Source of the DNA: Pseudomonadota bacterium
GTDB lineage: Bacteria > Pseudomonadota > Gammaproteobacteria > Burkholderiales > Thiobacillaceae
Direction: 5' to 3'
DNA length: 7,725 nucleotides
NCBI GenBank assembly: GCA_021791235.1
Contig: JAJYXA010000564.1
Location: 1-7,725, forward strand
Shown here one piece after another: positions 1 to 5,118 of this stretch. Below the pieces are notes generated by a model. It saw nothing but the letters and a program-made list of their open reading frames with translations, was not told the DNA's origin and did no database searches. A program made the position numbers and the translations under genes. Position 1 is the stretch's first letter. Each line of letters begins with the position of its first letter.

Positions 1-564
1 CTGCGGATCGAGCGTGCGGCCGGGGTGCAGGTTGAGCAGCACCGAGGCGGTGGGGGCCTTCTGCTCGGACACGAACACCGAATCCTTGGGCATGGCGAGG
101 TGGACGCGCGCGGCCTGCACCGCGGAGACCGATTCGATCGAGCGCGCCAGCTCGCCTTCCATGGCTCGCTGAAAGTTGACCCGCTCGATGAACTGGGATG
201 AGCCGAGTTTCTGGTTTTCCATCAGTTCGAAGCCGACGTTGCCGCCCTTGGGAAGGCCCTGCGAGGCCAGTTTCAGGCGCGCGTCGTGAACGCGGTCGGC
301 GGGCACCAGCACGGCGCCGCCGCCCTCGGCGTATCGGTAGGGGATGTTCATTTTTTCCAGCTCGGCGACGATGGCGCCGCCGTCGCGGTCGCTGAAATTC
401 GAGAACAGCACGCGGTAGTCGGGCTGCTGGCCCCACATCCAGACCGCCCCCATGACCGCAACGGCTGCGGCCACGCCCAGCGCCAGCATGATTTTTCGCC
501 CGCCCGCCGTCCGCGTGAAATCCATGACGTTGGCCGGAACCACCCCCTCACCTTCTACCGCCAT
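1..564 (-). CDS. fliF: FliF, flagellar MS-ring protein (N-terminal 188 residues, runs off window)
   Basis: FliF multimerises in the inner membrane to form the MS ring, the base on which the switch, export gate and rod are built. The visible part has a short cytoplasmic N-terminus, one hydrophobic membrane segment (about residues 24-44, rich in Ala, Val and Met), then the first periplasmic ring-building region (about 49-95, with YRVLFSNFSDRDGGAIV) and the start of the second (from about 124, with FQRAMEGELARSIESV and AARVHLAMPK). These are typical FliF sequences. The frame stays open to base 1, so the C-terminal two thirds lie outside. I chose the ATG at 562-564 because GAGGG sits 7 bases upstream (572-576) and the extra residues suit a cytoplasmic tail. 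An in-frame ATG at 523-525 is the alternative but has no good ribosome site. The gene is divergent from fliE, as in enterobacteria. Confidence 0.96.
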   Translation of the reverse strand, partial: MAVEGEGVVPANVMDFTRTAGGRKIMLALGVAAAVAVMGAVWMWGQQPDYRVLFSNFSDRDGGAIVAELEKMNIPYRYAEGGGAVLVPADRVHDARLKLASQGLPKGGNVGFELMENQKLGSSQFIERVNFQRAMEGELARSIESVSAVQAARVHLAMPKDSVFVSEQKAPTASVLLNLHPGRTLDPQ

Positions 565-796
565 ATTCTTGCCCTCATCGTGTTGGCGCCATGGGCCGCC
601 CGGTTTCCAGTCGCCGCATTCATACGGGTTGTCCCATGGGAATGTTTCGAGCTATGTGACCGAATTATCGGCAGCGCCATGGTTTTCAATCGGGGGAATA
701 GAAGCCGGTTTTCCGCGCTTATCGTGCTTATGGCTGGGCGCCGGACTGATAAGGTGGGCACGTGGAAAACCGCCTGAACGAGCAGAGGAGGGCACG
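565..796. promoter_or_regulatory. Divergent fliF/fliE promoter region
   Basis: This 232-base non-coding stretch separates divergent fliF (minus) and fliE (plus) and must hold promoters for both. It is locally richer in A/T than the genes around it. It contains an exact GCCGATAA on the minus strand (665-672), a GG-N10-GC pair at 639-652 (a weak sigma-54-like spacing), a direct repeat of GCTTAT at 717-722 and 726-731, and an inverted copy, GATAAG, at 748-753. None of these gives a convincing complete promoter by eye. Reading frames running through it look like artefacts of an open GC-rich sequence; no protein family is recognisable before the fliE ATG. Confidence 0.6.
665..672 (-). promoter_or_regulatory. 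Possible FliA (sigma-28) -10 element toward fliF
   Basis: The minus strand reads GCCGATAA, identical to the enterobacterial FliA -10 consensus, about 100 bases upstream of the fliF start. The expected TAAA about 15 bases upstream is missing; the nearest A-run (GAAAAC) is too close. fliF is normally an early gene not driven mainly by FliA. The match may be chance or part of another regulator's site. Confidence 0.25.
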
Positions 797-1138
797 ATGA
801 GCGCAGGCATGATCGATACCGGCAGGATCGAAGCGATGGTGGCGCAGCTGAAGGCGGCCGCGGCTCGCACGACGCCCGCGGCCGGGAACCCCTTGCAAAC
901 CAGTGCGGCGGGCACGGTCGATTTCTCGTCGGCGCTGAAATCCTCGCTCGACCAGGTCAATCAGGCCCAACTGCGGTCGCAGCAGCTCGCCCGCCGGTTC
1001 GAGATGGGCGACCCCACCGTCAATCTGTCCGACGCCATGATTTCATTGCAAAAATCCAGCATCGCCCTGCAGCAGACCGTGCAGGTGCGCAACAAGCTGG
1101 TGGCCGCCTATCAGGAAATCATGTCGATGGGCGTTTAA
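797..1138 (+). CDS. fliE: FliE, flagellar basal-body MS ring-rod junction protein
   Basis: FliE is a small exported protein that joins the MS ring and export gate to the proximal rod. The 113-residue product has a variable Ala/Thr-rich N-terminal half and the conserved C-terminal helices: a region around RRFEMGDPTVNLSDAMISLQ (66-85), then QKSSIALQQTVQVRNKLV and AYQEIMSM to the end. Length and C-terminus are standard for the family. A strong AGGAGG site (786-791) lies 5 bases before the ATG at 797-799, which settles the start; a longer upstream frame without such a site is not used. It is the only plus-strand gene, divergent from fliF and convergent with cheV, consistent with a single-gene transcript as in E. 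coli. Confidence 0.97.
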   Translation: MSAGMIDTGRIEAMVAQLKAAAARTTPAAGNPLQTSAAGTVDFSSALKSSLDQVNQAQLRSQQLARRFEMGDPTVNLSDAMISLQKSSIALQQTVQVRNKLVAAYQEIMSMGV

Positions 1139-1251
1139 GGAAGGGTGAGGGGTCAGGGGAAGCGCTTCGCACCTGAACGCTGAATCCTTCCTCTGGACCG
1201 CTCCTCACCCCTCACCCCTCACGCCTCACGCCTGACCCCTGACCCCTCACT
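1139..1251. repeat. Heptanucleotide repeat array between fliE and cheV
   Basis: Seven perfectly phased 7-base units lie at 1203-1251. Read on the plus strand they are CCTCACC twice, CCTCACG twice, CCTGACC twice, then CCTCACT. Two inverted units (GGTGAGG, GGTCAGG) lie at 1144-1157, just after the fliE stop. The last unit of the array covers the cheV stop codon (1247-1249). Because units are inverted at the two ends, 1145-1159 and 1236-1250 are perfect 15-base complements. The stretch between (1160-1202) contains AGCGCTT and nothing coding. No ordinary T-tailed terminator is visible between these convergent genes. Confidence 0.9.
1145..1250. terminator. Possible bidirectional terminator from a 15-base inverted repeat
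   Basis: GTGAGGGGTCAGGGG at 1145-1159 is exactly complementary to 1236-1250, with a loop of about 76 bases. It lies between convergent fliE and cheV, so transcripts from either side could form a long GC-rich stem. There is no T-tract, so it is not a classical intrinsic terminator. It may instead end transcripts with Rho, protect 3' ends, or be only a by-product of the heptamer array. Confidence 0.35.
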
Positions 1252-2203
1252 CACCGCGCAGCGCCTGGCGCAGGGCATTGGCCAGATCCTCGGCAACGAA
1301 CTTCGCGACATAGGCATCCGCCCCCACCTTTTTGACGTGCGCTTCGTTGGTCGAACCGGTCAGCGACGAGTGGATCACCACGGGAATGGAACCGAAGCGC
1401 GGGTCCTGCTTGATGTTGCGGGTCAGGGTGAAGCCGTCCATCTCGGGCATTTCCAGGTCGGTCAGCACCAGGGCGATCCGGTCGTGCACGGTATTTCCCT
1501 CGGCTTGCGCCTTGTCGGAGATCGACTGCAGCTGGTCCCAGGCTTCCTTGCCGGTCTTGCACATGATGTAGGGCAGGCCCATGGCTTCCAGACCCTGCTC
1601 GATCATGGTGCGCGCGATCAGCGAGTCGTCCGCCGCCAGGATGGCGGTACCGGGTTTGAGATTCACGGTCGAACCGATTCGGGAGGCATCAATTTCCTCT
1701 TCGCCCGGCGGCATGACCTTGCGCAGGATCGTTTCCACATCCAGCACCTGCGCCAGCCGATCGCTGTTTTCGCCGTCCAGGCGGGCGAGGCTGGTGACCA
1801 TCCCGCCCGCGGCGTTGCCCTCGGCCGACAAGACCTGGCGCCAGTCGAGGCGCACGATGTCCTCCACCGACTCGACGGCAAAGGCCTGGGTGCTGCGGGC
1901 ATACTCGGTGATCAGCAGGATGTTCAATCCGGTCTTCGGGGTGCATCCCGCAACCGCCGGCAAGTCGATGACGGGGATGATCTGGCCGCGCAGGTCGACC
2001 ACGCCCATCATGTTGGGATGCGAGCCGGCCACCGCCGTGATCGCCGGCATGGGGATGATTTCCCGTATCTTGAAGACGTTGATGCCGAACAGTTCGTTGC
2101 GGTCGAGATGGGCGTCCTCGCCCAGGCGAAACAGCAACAGCTCCAGCTTGTTCGAGCTGGTCAGCTTGGTCCGTTCGTCAATCTCCTGCTGGATGGTTTG
2201 CAT
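1247..2203 (-). CDS. cheV: CheV, CheW-receiver chemotaxis coupling protein
   Basis: CheV couples chemoreceptors to CheA and can be phosphorylated by it, which helps adaptation. The 318-residue protein has an N-terminal CheW-like domain (about 18-160, with ELFGINVFKIREII and GVVDLRGQIIPVIDL) followed by a receiver domain (about 185-316). Receiver key residues are all present: the acidic pair Asp192-Asp193, phospho-acceptor Asp249 in VLTDLEMPEMDGF, Ser279/Ser280 at the Thr/Ser position, and Lys301. It should therefore be phosphorylation-competent. The ATG at 2201-2203 is preceded by AAGGAGA at good spacing. The gene lies 41 bases after ycgR, so it may be the last gene of the operon or have its own promoter. 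Its stop codon lies inside the last unit of the heptamer array. Confidence 0.95.
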   Translation of the reverse strand: MQTIQQEIDERTKLTSSNKLELLLFRLGEDAHLDRNELFGINVFKIREIIPMPAITAVAGSHPNMMGVVDLRGQIIPVIDLPAVAGCTPKTGLNILLITEYARSTQAFAVESVEDIVRLDWRQVLSAEGNAAGGMVTSLARLDGENSDRLAQVLDVETILRKVMPPGEEEIDASRIGSTVNLKPGTAILAADDSLIARTMIEQGLEAMGLPYIMCKTGKEAWDQLQSISDKAQAEGNTVHDRIALVLTDLEMPEMDGFTLTRNIKQDPRFGSIPVVIHSSLTGSTNEAHVKKVGADAYVAKFVAEDLANALRQALRGE

Positions 2204-2244
2204 GGCGGTTTCTCCTTGAATTCATATGGGGTGGGTGAGTGCGG

Positions 2245-3009
2245 CTAGAGGCTGTTGCGTCGCGCACGCTCGATATCCATGACGAAGCGCTGCAGGCGAG
2301 CCGCCATGTCGTTGGGCAGGTCGATGAATTTGCAGCCCAGGCGGGTCTGAAAGGCGCCGTTGTGCAGGCGTATCTGTGCAGAATTACGCACTTCCAGGGT
2401 GGTGAAGATCGCATCGGAATCGGGCAGCAGCAGTTTGCAGCCGGGCAGGATGCGGCCGGTTTCGGTGCCCAGGCGCCCGCTGGAATCGGCCAGCGCCACG
2501 CCGCCGCAGCCGATATCGACGATGTGCGTGGAGATCGGGTCGTTGTCTTCTTCCGATACAGGCGGCACGATGCATTTGACCGGGTTGGCGATCGGCAGGG
2601 GCACTCTGAAATGCTCGCGCCGTTGCAGGCGGACCAGCGATTTGGGCACCGCGATGCGCAGCGCCGGCAGTTTCTCGAACTCGCACAGCGTGACCGGGCC
2701 GGTGGTGAATGAAATGGAGACGCCGTCGAGCTGGGCAACGAAGTCCGCCCCCTTGCCGCTCATCAGGTCGTGGTTGAGTGCGTCGCCGCGTGCGCTGTCG
2801 AGAATCAGCGTGTTGCTGGCCTCGTTCACCGCCAGCACCGAGGTGACGATGATCTGCCGGCTGCCCCGCAGATCGAGATTGACCAGCAGCTTGCGCTTCC
2901 GGATCGCACGCAGCTGGAACAGGATTTCGGCGCGCGAATGCAGCGTGTAGCGGGCCAGCAGGTCGTCGCGGTCGGCAGGGCTTGTCTGGTGGTGCGGCGA
3001 GGAAGGCAT
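2245..3009 (-). CDS. ycgR: YcgR-like PilZ protein, c-di-GMP flagellar brake
   Basis: YcgR proteins bind c-di-GMP and then act on the motor to slow or bias rotation. The 254-residue product has an N-terminal YcgR-type domain (about 15-122, including a region around HSRAEILFQLRAIRKRKLL) and a PilZ domain (about 125-245). The first c-di-GMP motif is intact as RRxxxR (Arg130, Arg131, Arg135, in LQRREHFRV). The second is DIGCGG (165-170), where the usual D/NxSxxG has Gly167 instead of Ser. The ATG at 3007-3009 lies 5 bases after the fhlB stop with no evident Shine-Dalgarno, so translation probably depends on coupling. No other start retains the N-terminal domain. The place in a flagellar operon supports the brake role; the symbol is given by domain architecture. 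Confidence 0.88.
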   Translation of the reverse strand: MPSSPHHQTSPADRDDLLARYTLHSRAEILFQLRAIRKRKLLVNLDLRGSRQIIVTSVLAVNEASNTLILDSARGDALNHDLMSGKGADFVAQLDGVSISFTTGPVTLCEFEKLPALRIAVPKSLVRLQRREHFRVPLPIANPVKCIVPPVSEEDNDPISTHIVDIGCGGVALADSSGRLGTETGRILPGCKLLLPDSDAIFTTLEVRNSAQIRLHNGAFQTRLGCKFIDLPNDMAARLQRFVMDIERARRNSL

Positions 3010-3012
3010 ACG

Positions 3013-3026
3013 GGTCAGGCGTCAGG
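3013..3026. repeat. Two heptamer units at the fhlB/ycgR junction
   Basis: GGTCAGG (3013-3019) and CGTCAGG (3020-3026) lie side by side and match, in inverted sense, the CCTGACC-type units of the fliE/cheV array about 1.8 kb away. They cover the last fhlB codons and its stop (3015-3017) and end 4 bases before the ycgR start codon. With only two copies, chance is possible. Confidence 0.5.
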
Positions 3027-3308
3027 ATTCGGAAGGGTGCGTTTTTCGGTCTCTTCCAGATGGTGGAGCCAGGCCAGCAGTTCGGCCACGGCGATATATA
3101 ACTGGGGCGGGATGTGGCTGTCGAGATCGATCTGCATCAACAGCGCCAGCAGTTCGCGCGATTCGTGGACGTACACCCCGGATGCGCGCGCCCGTTCGAT
3201 GATGGCGTCGGCCAGAATGCCGCGTCCCTTGGCGACCACGCGCGGCGCGCCGTCGCCCTCGCGGTAGGCGATCGCGGCCGCGGCGCGCTGCTTGTCAGGC
3301 GCTGGCAT
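3015..3308 (-). CDS. fhlB: FhlB, FlhB C-terminal-domain homologue
   Basis: This 97-residue protein matches only the cytoplasmic C-terminal half of FlhB, the switch subunit of the flagellar export apparatus. Recognisable are AIAYREGDGAPRVVAKG (12-28), the helix ILADAIIERARASGVYV and the end DSHIPPQLYIAVAELLAWLH (63-82), as in the FlhB/YscU family. It has no membrane segments and no NPTH autocleavage motif: the protein starts where the part after the cleavage site would begin. Such stand-alone proteins can substitute for the cleaved FlhB C-domain in other bacteria; the exact role here is inferred. Its ATG (3306-3308) overlaps the fliK end by 14 bases in another frame, with a GGAG-type site inside fliK. 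The FliK partnership (FliK signals to the FlhB C-domain) fits this position. Confidence 0.86.
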   Translation of the reverse strand: MPAPDKQRAAAAIAYREGDGAPRVVAKGRGILADAIIERARASGVYVHESRELLALLMQIDLDSHIPPQLYIAVAELLAWLHHLEETEKRTLPNPDA

Positions 3309-4320
3309 CGCGCTCCACCGTGAGCGTCTTGAGCGTGCATCCCGCCGCGGCCAGCTGCTCGATCAGGCGCCCCTGGTGCTGCTGCAGCAGGGGCCCGGTC
3401 CCGGATTGTTCCGGCGTCATGCGGATGCTGAAGGCCAGGCGCGCATCGAGTCGGATATGCACGTTCAGGGTGCCCAGTTGCGGCAGGCTCAGCTTGAGAT
3501 GGGATTCCCACCCGGCGTTCGCTTCGTCGGCCTCCGTCGCCGGCTGATCCCGCGCCGCGCCGGCTTCATGGCGCAGCTGCCACTCCAGCAACTGCCCCGG
3601 CCACACCTCGCCGCGCCAGACGAATTGCGGCGACTCGAGCACCTGCAATTGCTGCGACAGCAGCGCATGCATCGGGTTGAGCGGTTTCGGGCCGGCCGTT
3701 TCCGCTGTGCCGGGCAGGGCCGGCCGGTTTTGCGGCTCCTGCATCAGGCCGTCGAGGCTGTCCTCGCCGACCGCCCAGTTGGCCAGGTGCGATTCGTAGA
3801 ACAGGCCGCTGCGGACCAGCGCGGTGCGCAGCGCAATCGCGAGCATGGCCGGGTTCGTTGTCGGCTGGTCGAGCAGGGGGCCGGGCGGGGTGAGCGTCGG
3901 CAGGGCGCTGCGCTCCGGCATCCGCTGCATCAGATCGCTCAGCATGCGGGCGGTCTGGCTCAGTTGCGGCGCATCGCCGGCTGCGGCTTCGGGGGGGACG
4001 AGCAGAAACACCGGCTGCGGCACGTGGCCGGCAAAGCGCAGGCGCAGCGTGTCGCCGGGCGCCGTCTCGCGGGGCAGTCGCATCGCAACGGTTTGCCCCT
4101 CGATTTCGACCAGCGCGATGCCTTTGCTCAGGCTCTTCACCTGGCCGGTCAGCGCCTGGCCCAGGGCCAGGTGTTCGAACGCGGCGCGCGGCGCGGCCTG
4201 GTCGCGCTCGGTGGCGTTCAGAACCGGCTGCACGCCCACCAGACCGGACAGCGGCCGGCCCGCGGTGTCCGGCGTGGGCGGGACATCCAGAACGCGGGCC
4301 AGGTACTGAACCGGGAACAT
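3295..4320 (-). CDS. fliK: FliK, flagellar hook-length control protein
   Basis: FliK is exported during hook growth, measures the hook and makes FlhB switch to filament export. The 341-residue product has a poorly conserved N-terminal and middle part rich in Pro, Ala, Leu and Gln (about 1-230), and a conserved C-terminal hook-control domain (about 235-335) around WRGEVWPGQLLEWQLR, LKLSLPQLGTLNVHIRL and GRLIEQLAAAGCTLKTLTVE. This is shorter than the roughly 405 residues of Salmonella FliK. The ATG at 4318-4320 lies 11 bases after the fliT-like stop, but no good Shine-Dalgarno is visible, so coupling to the upstream gene is likely. The end overlaps fhlB by 14 bases. Assignment rests on the C-domain and neighbours. 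Confidence 0.88.
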   Translation of the reverse strand: MFPVQYLARVLDVPPTPDTAGRPLSGLVGVQPVLNATERDQAAPRAAFEHLALGQALTGQVKSLSKGIALVEIEGQTVAMRLPRETAPGDTLRLRFAGHVPQPVFLLVPPEAAAGDAPQLSQTARMLSDLMQRMPERSALPTLTPPGPLLDQPTTNPAMLAIALRTALVRSGLFYESHLANWAVGEDSLDGLMQEPQNRPALPGTAETAGPKPLNPMHALLSQQLQVLESPQFVWRGEVWPGQLLEWQLRHEAGAARDQPATEADEANAGWESHLKLSLPQLGTLNVHIRLDARLAFSIRMTPEQSGTGPLLQQHQGRLIEQLAAAGCTLKTLTVERDASA

Positions 4321-4331
4321 GGGGAAAGGCG

Positions 4332-4661
4332 TCAGACCCGCTGCGCGCCGTAGGCCTCGATGCCGCGCTGGCCGCTACGCGTCATGTTCAGGCGCTGCTG
4401 CAGTTCGTGCAGGCGCGGCTCGGTCAGCGCGCGGATCTGGGCGTCGTTTTTCAGGATGGCGCGGATGATCGCAACCTTGGTGCGCTGCTCGGTTTCGTTC
4501 AGCGGCACCGGCGCCGCCTGCATCAGGCTGCCGACGTAGCCTTGGCAGCGCTGCTCCAGCGCGGCCAGGTAGTCCCATTCTCCCTGGCGGGCGGCGTTCA
4601 GCATGGTGCCGGTCAATTTGGAGAGCGATTCGTAGGCGGTGAGCATTTCGTTGCTGGTCAT
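4332..4661 (-). CDS. fliT: FliT-like flagellar export chaperone
   Basis: FliT-family proteins bind the FliD cap protein before export; in enterobacteria FliT also restrains FlhDC. The 109-residue product is short and helical, with ESLSKLTGTMLNAARQGEWDYLAAL (11-35), a Leu-rich middle and AIIRAILKNDAQIRALTEP (64-82), the pattern expected of FliT. I chose the ATG at 4659-4661 because GGAG (4668-4671) lies 6 bases upstream and it begins 13 bases after the fliS stop. The frame stays open further upstream into fliS, but that extension is an overlap artefact. FliT is poorly conserved, so the call leans on position directly after fliD and fliS and before fliK. Confidence 0.78.
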   Translation of the reverse strand: MTSNEMLTAYESLSKLTGTMLNAARQGEWDYLAALEQRCQGYVGSLMQAAPVPLNETEQRTKVAIIRAILKNDAQIRALTEPRLHELQQRLNMTRSGQRGIEAYGAQRV

Positions 4662-4674
4662 GACGTTCTCCGGC

Positions 4675-5109
4675 TCAGGCTGCAATGGGGTGGCGGGACG
4701 CTTGGGGCGCGGCATGGCCAGGGCTGCCGATCTGTTGCCAGGCGCCGTGCAGTTCGCGCAGCAGGCCCAGCACTTCTTCCAGCGGCGCGGTCTGATTGTT
4801 GACGTGCGCAAGCATCAGGCGCTGGTTCATGTAGGCGTACAGCTCATCCAGATGACGGGCAATATCGCCGCCCTGCTGGGAATCGAGCGCGGCGCGCAGC
4901 CCCTCCAGAATGATGCTGCTGGCCCTGGAGACGGCAGCGGATTTCTTGCTCAGGTTGCCCTCGTTCATATGCTTGATGGCCATCCGCACGGCCAGCTCGG
5001 CGCCTTCGTACAACATGATGATCAGTTGGTGGGGGCTGGCTGCAACCACGCCGGTCTCGAGGCCGACGTTGGCGTAGGCATGGGCAGCGCCGCGAGAATT
5101 CGAATACAT
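4675..5109 (-). CDS. fliS: FliS, flagellin export chaperone
   Basis: FliS binds the C-terminus of newly made flagellin in the cytoplasm, stops it polymerising and hands it to the export gate. The 144-residue protein carries the family hallmarks: AYANVGLETGVVAASPHQLIIMLYEGA (11-37), GGDIARHLDELYAYMNQRLM (80-99) and a final helix with EEVLGLLRELHGAWQQI (111-127). The last 16 residues form a polar Pro/His/Ala tail without clear conservation. AAGGA upstream of the ATG at 5107-5109 is well spaced. It starts 9 bases after the fliD stop, the usual fliD-fliS pairing. Confidence 0.96.
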   Translation of the reverse strand: MYSNSRGAAHAYANVGLETGVVAASPHQLIIMLYEGAELAVRMAIKHMNEGNLSKKSAAVSRASSIILEGLRAALDSQQGGDIARHLDELYAYMNQRLMLAHVNNQTAPLEEVLGLLRELHGAWQQIGSPGHAAPQASRHPIAA

Positions 5110-5118
5110 GACTTTTCC

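Noticed and set aside
639..652. GG-N10-GC as a sigma-54 promoter for fliE
   Set aside because: Only the invariant dinucleotides and a few other bases match; the TTGC block is poor and such spacing is common by chance in GC-rich DNA.
452..796. Upstream extension of the fliE frame
   Set aside because: It overlaps the fliF start region and the promoter, has no family resemblance, and the strong AGGAGG before the ATG at 797 fixes the real start.
2218..2228. Overlapping EcoRI and NdeI sites before cheV, resembling a cloning junction
   Set aside because: They fall in a natural intergenic gap with normal gene order on both sides and no vector sequence; two six-base sites overlapping by one base can arise by chance in an A/T-richer spot.
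1337..2248. Plus-strand open frame of 303 codons opposite cheV
   Set aside because: It is antisense to a cheV gene with complete receiver motifs; no family resemblance of its own.
3292..4353. Plus-strand open frame of 353 codons opposite fliK
   Set aside because: It mirrors fliK almost exactly and is Arg/Gln/Leu-rich low-information sequence, typical of a complementary-frame artefact.
4662..4811. Upstream extension of the fliT-like frame into fliS
   Set aside because: It overlaps the conserved end of fliS and is Arg/Pro-rich shadow sequence; the internal ATG at 4659-4661 has a good ribosome site.
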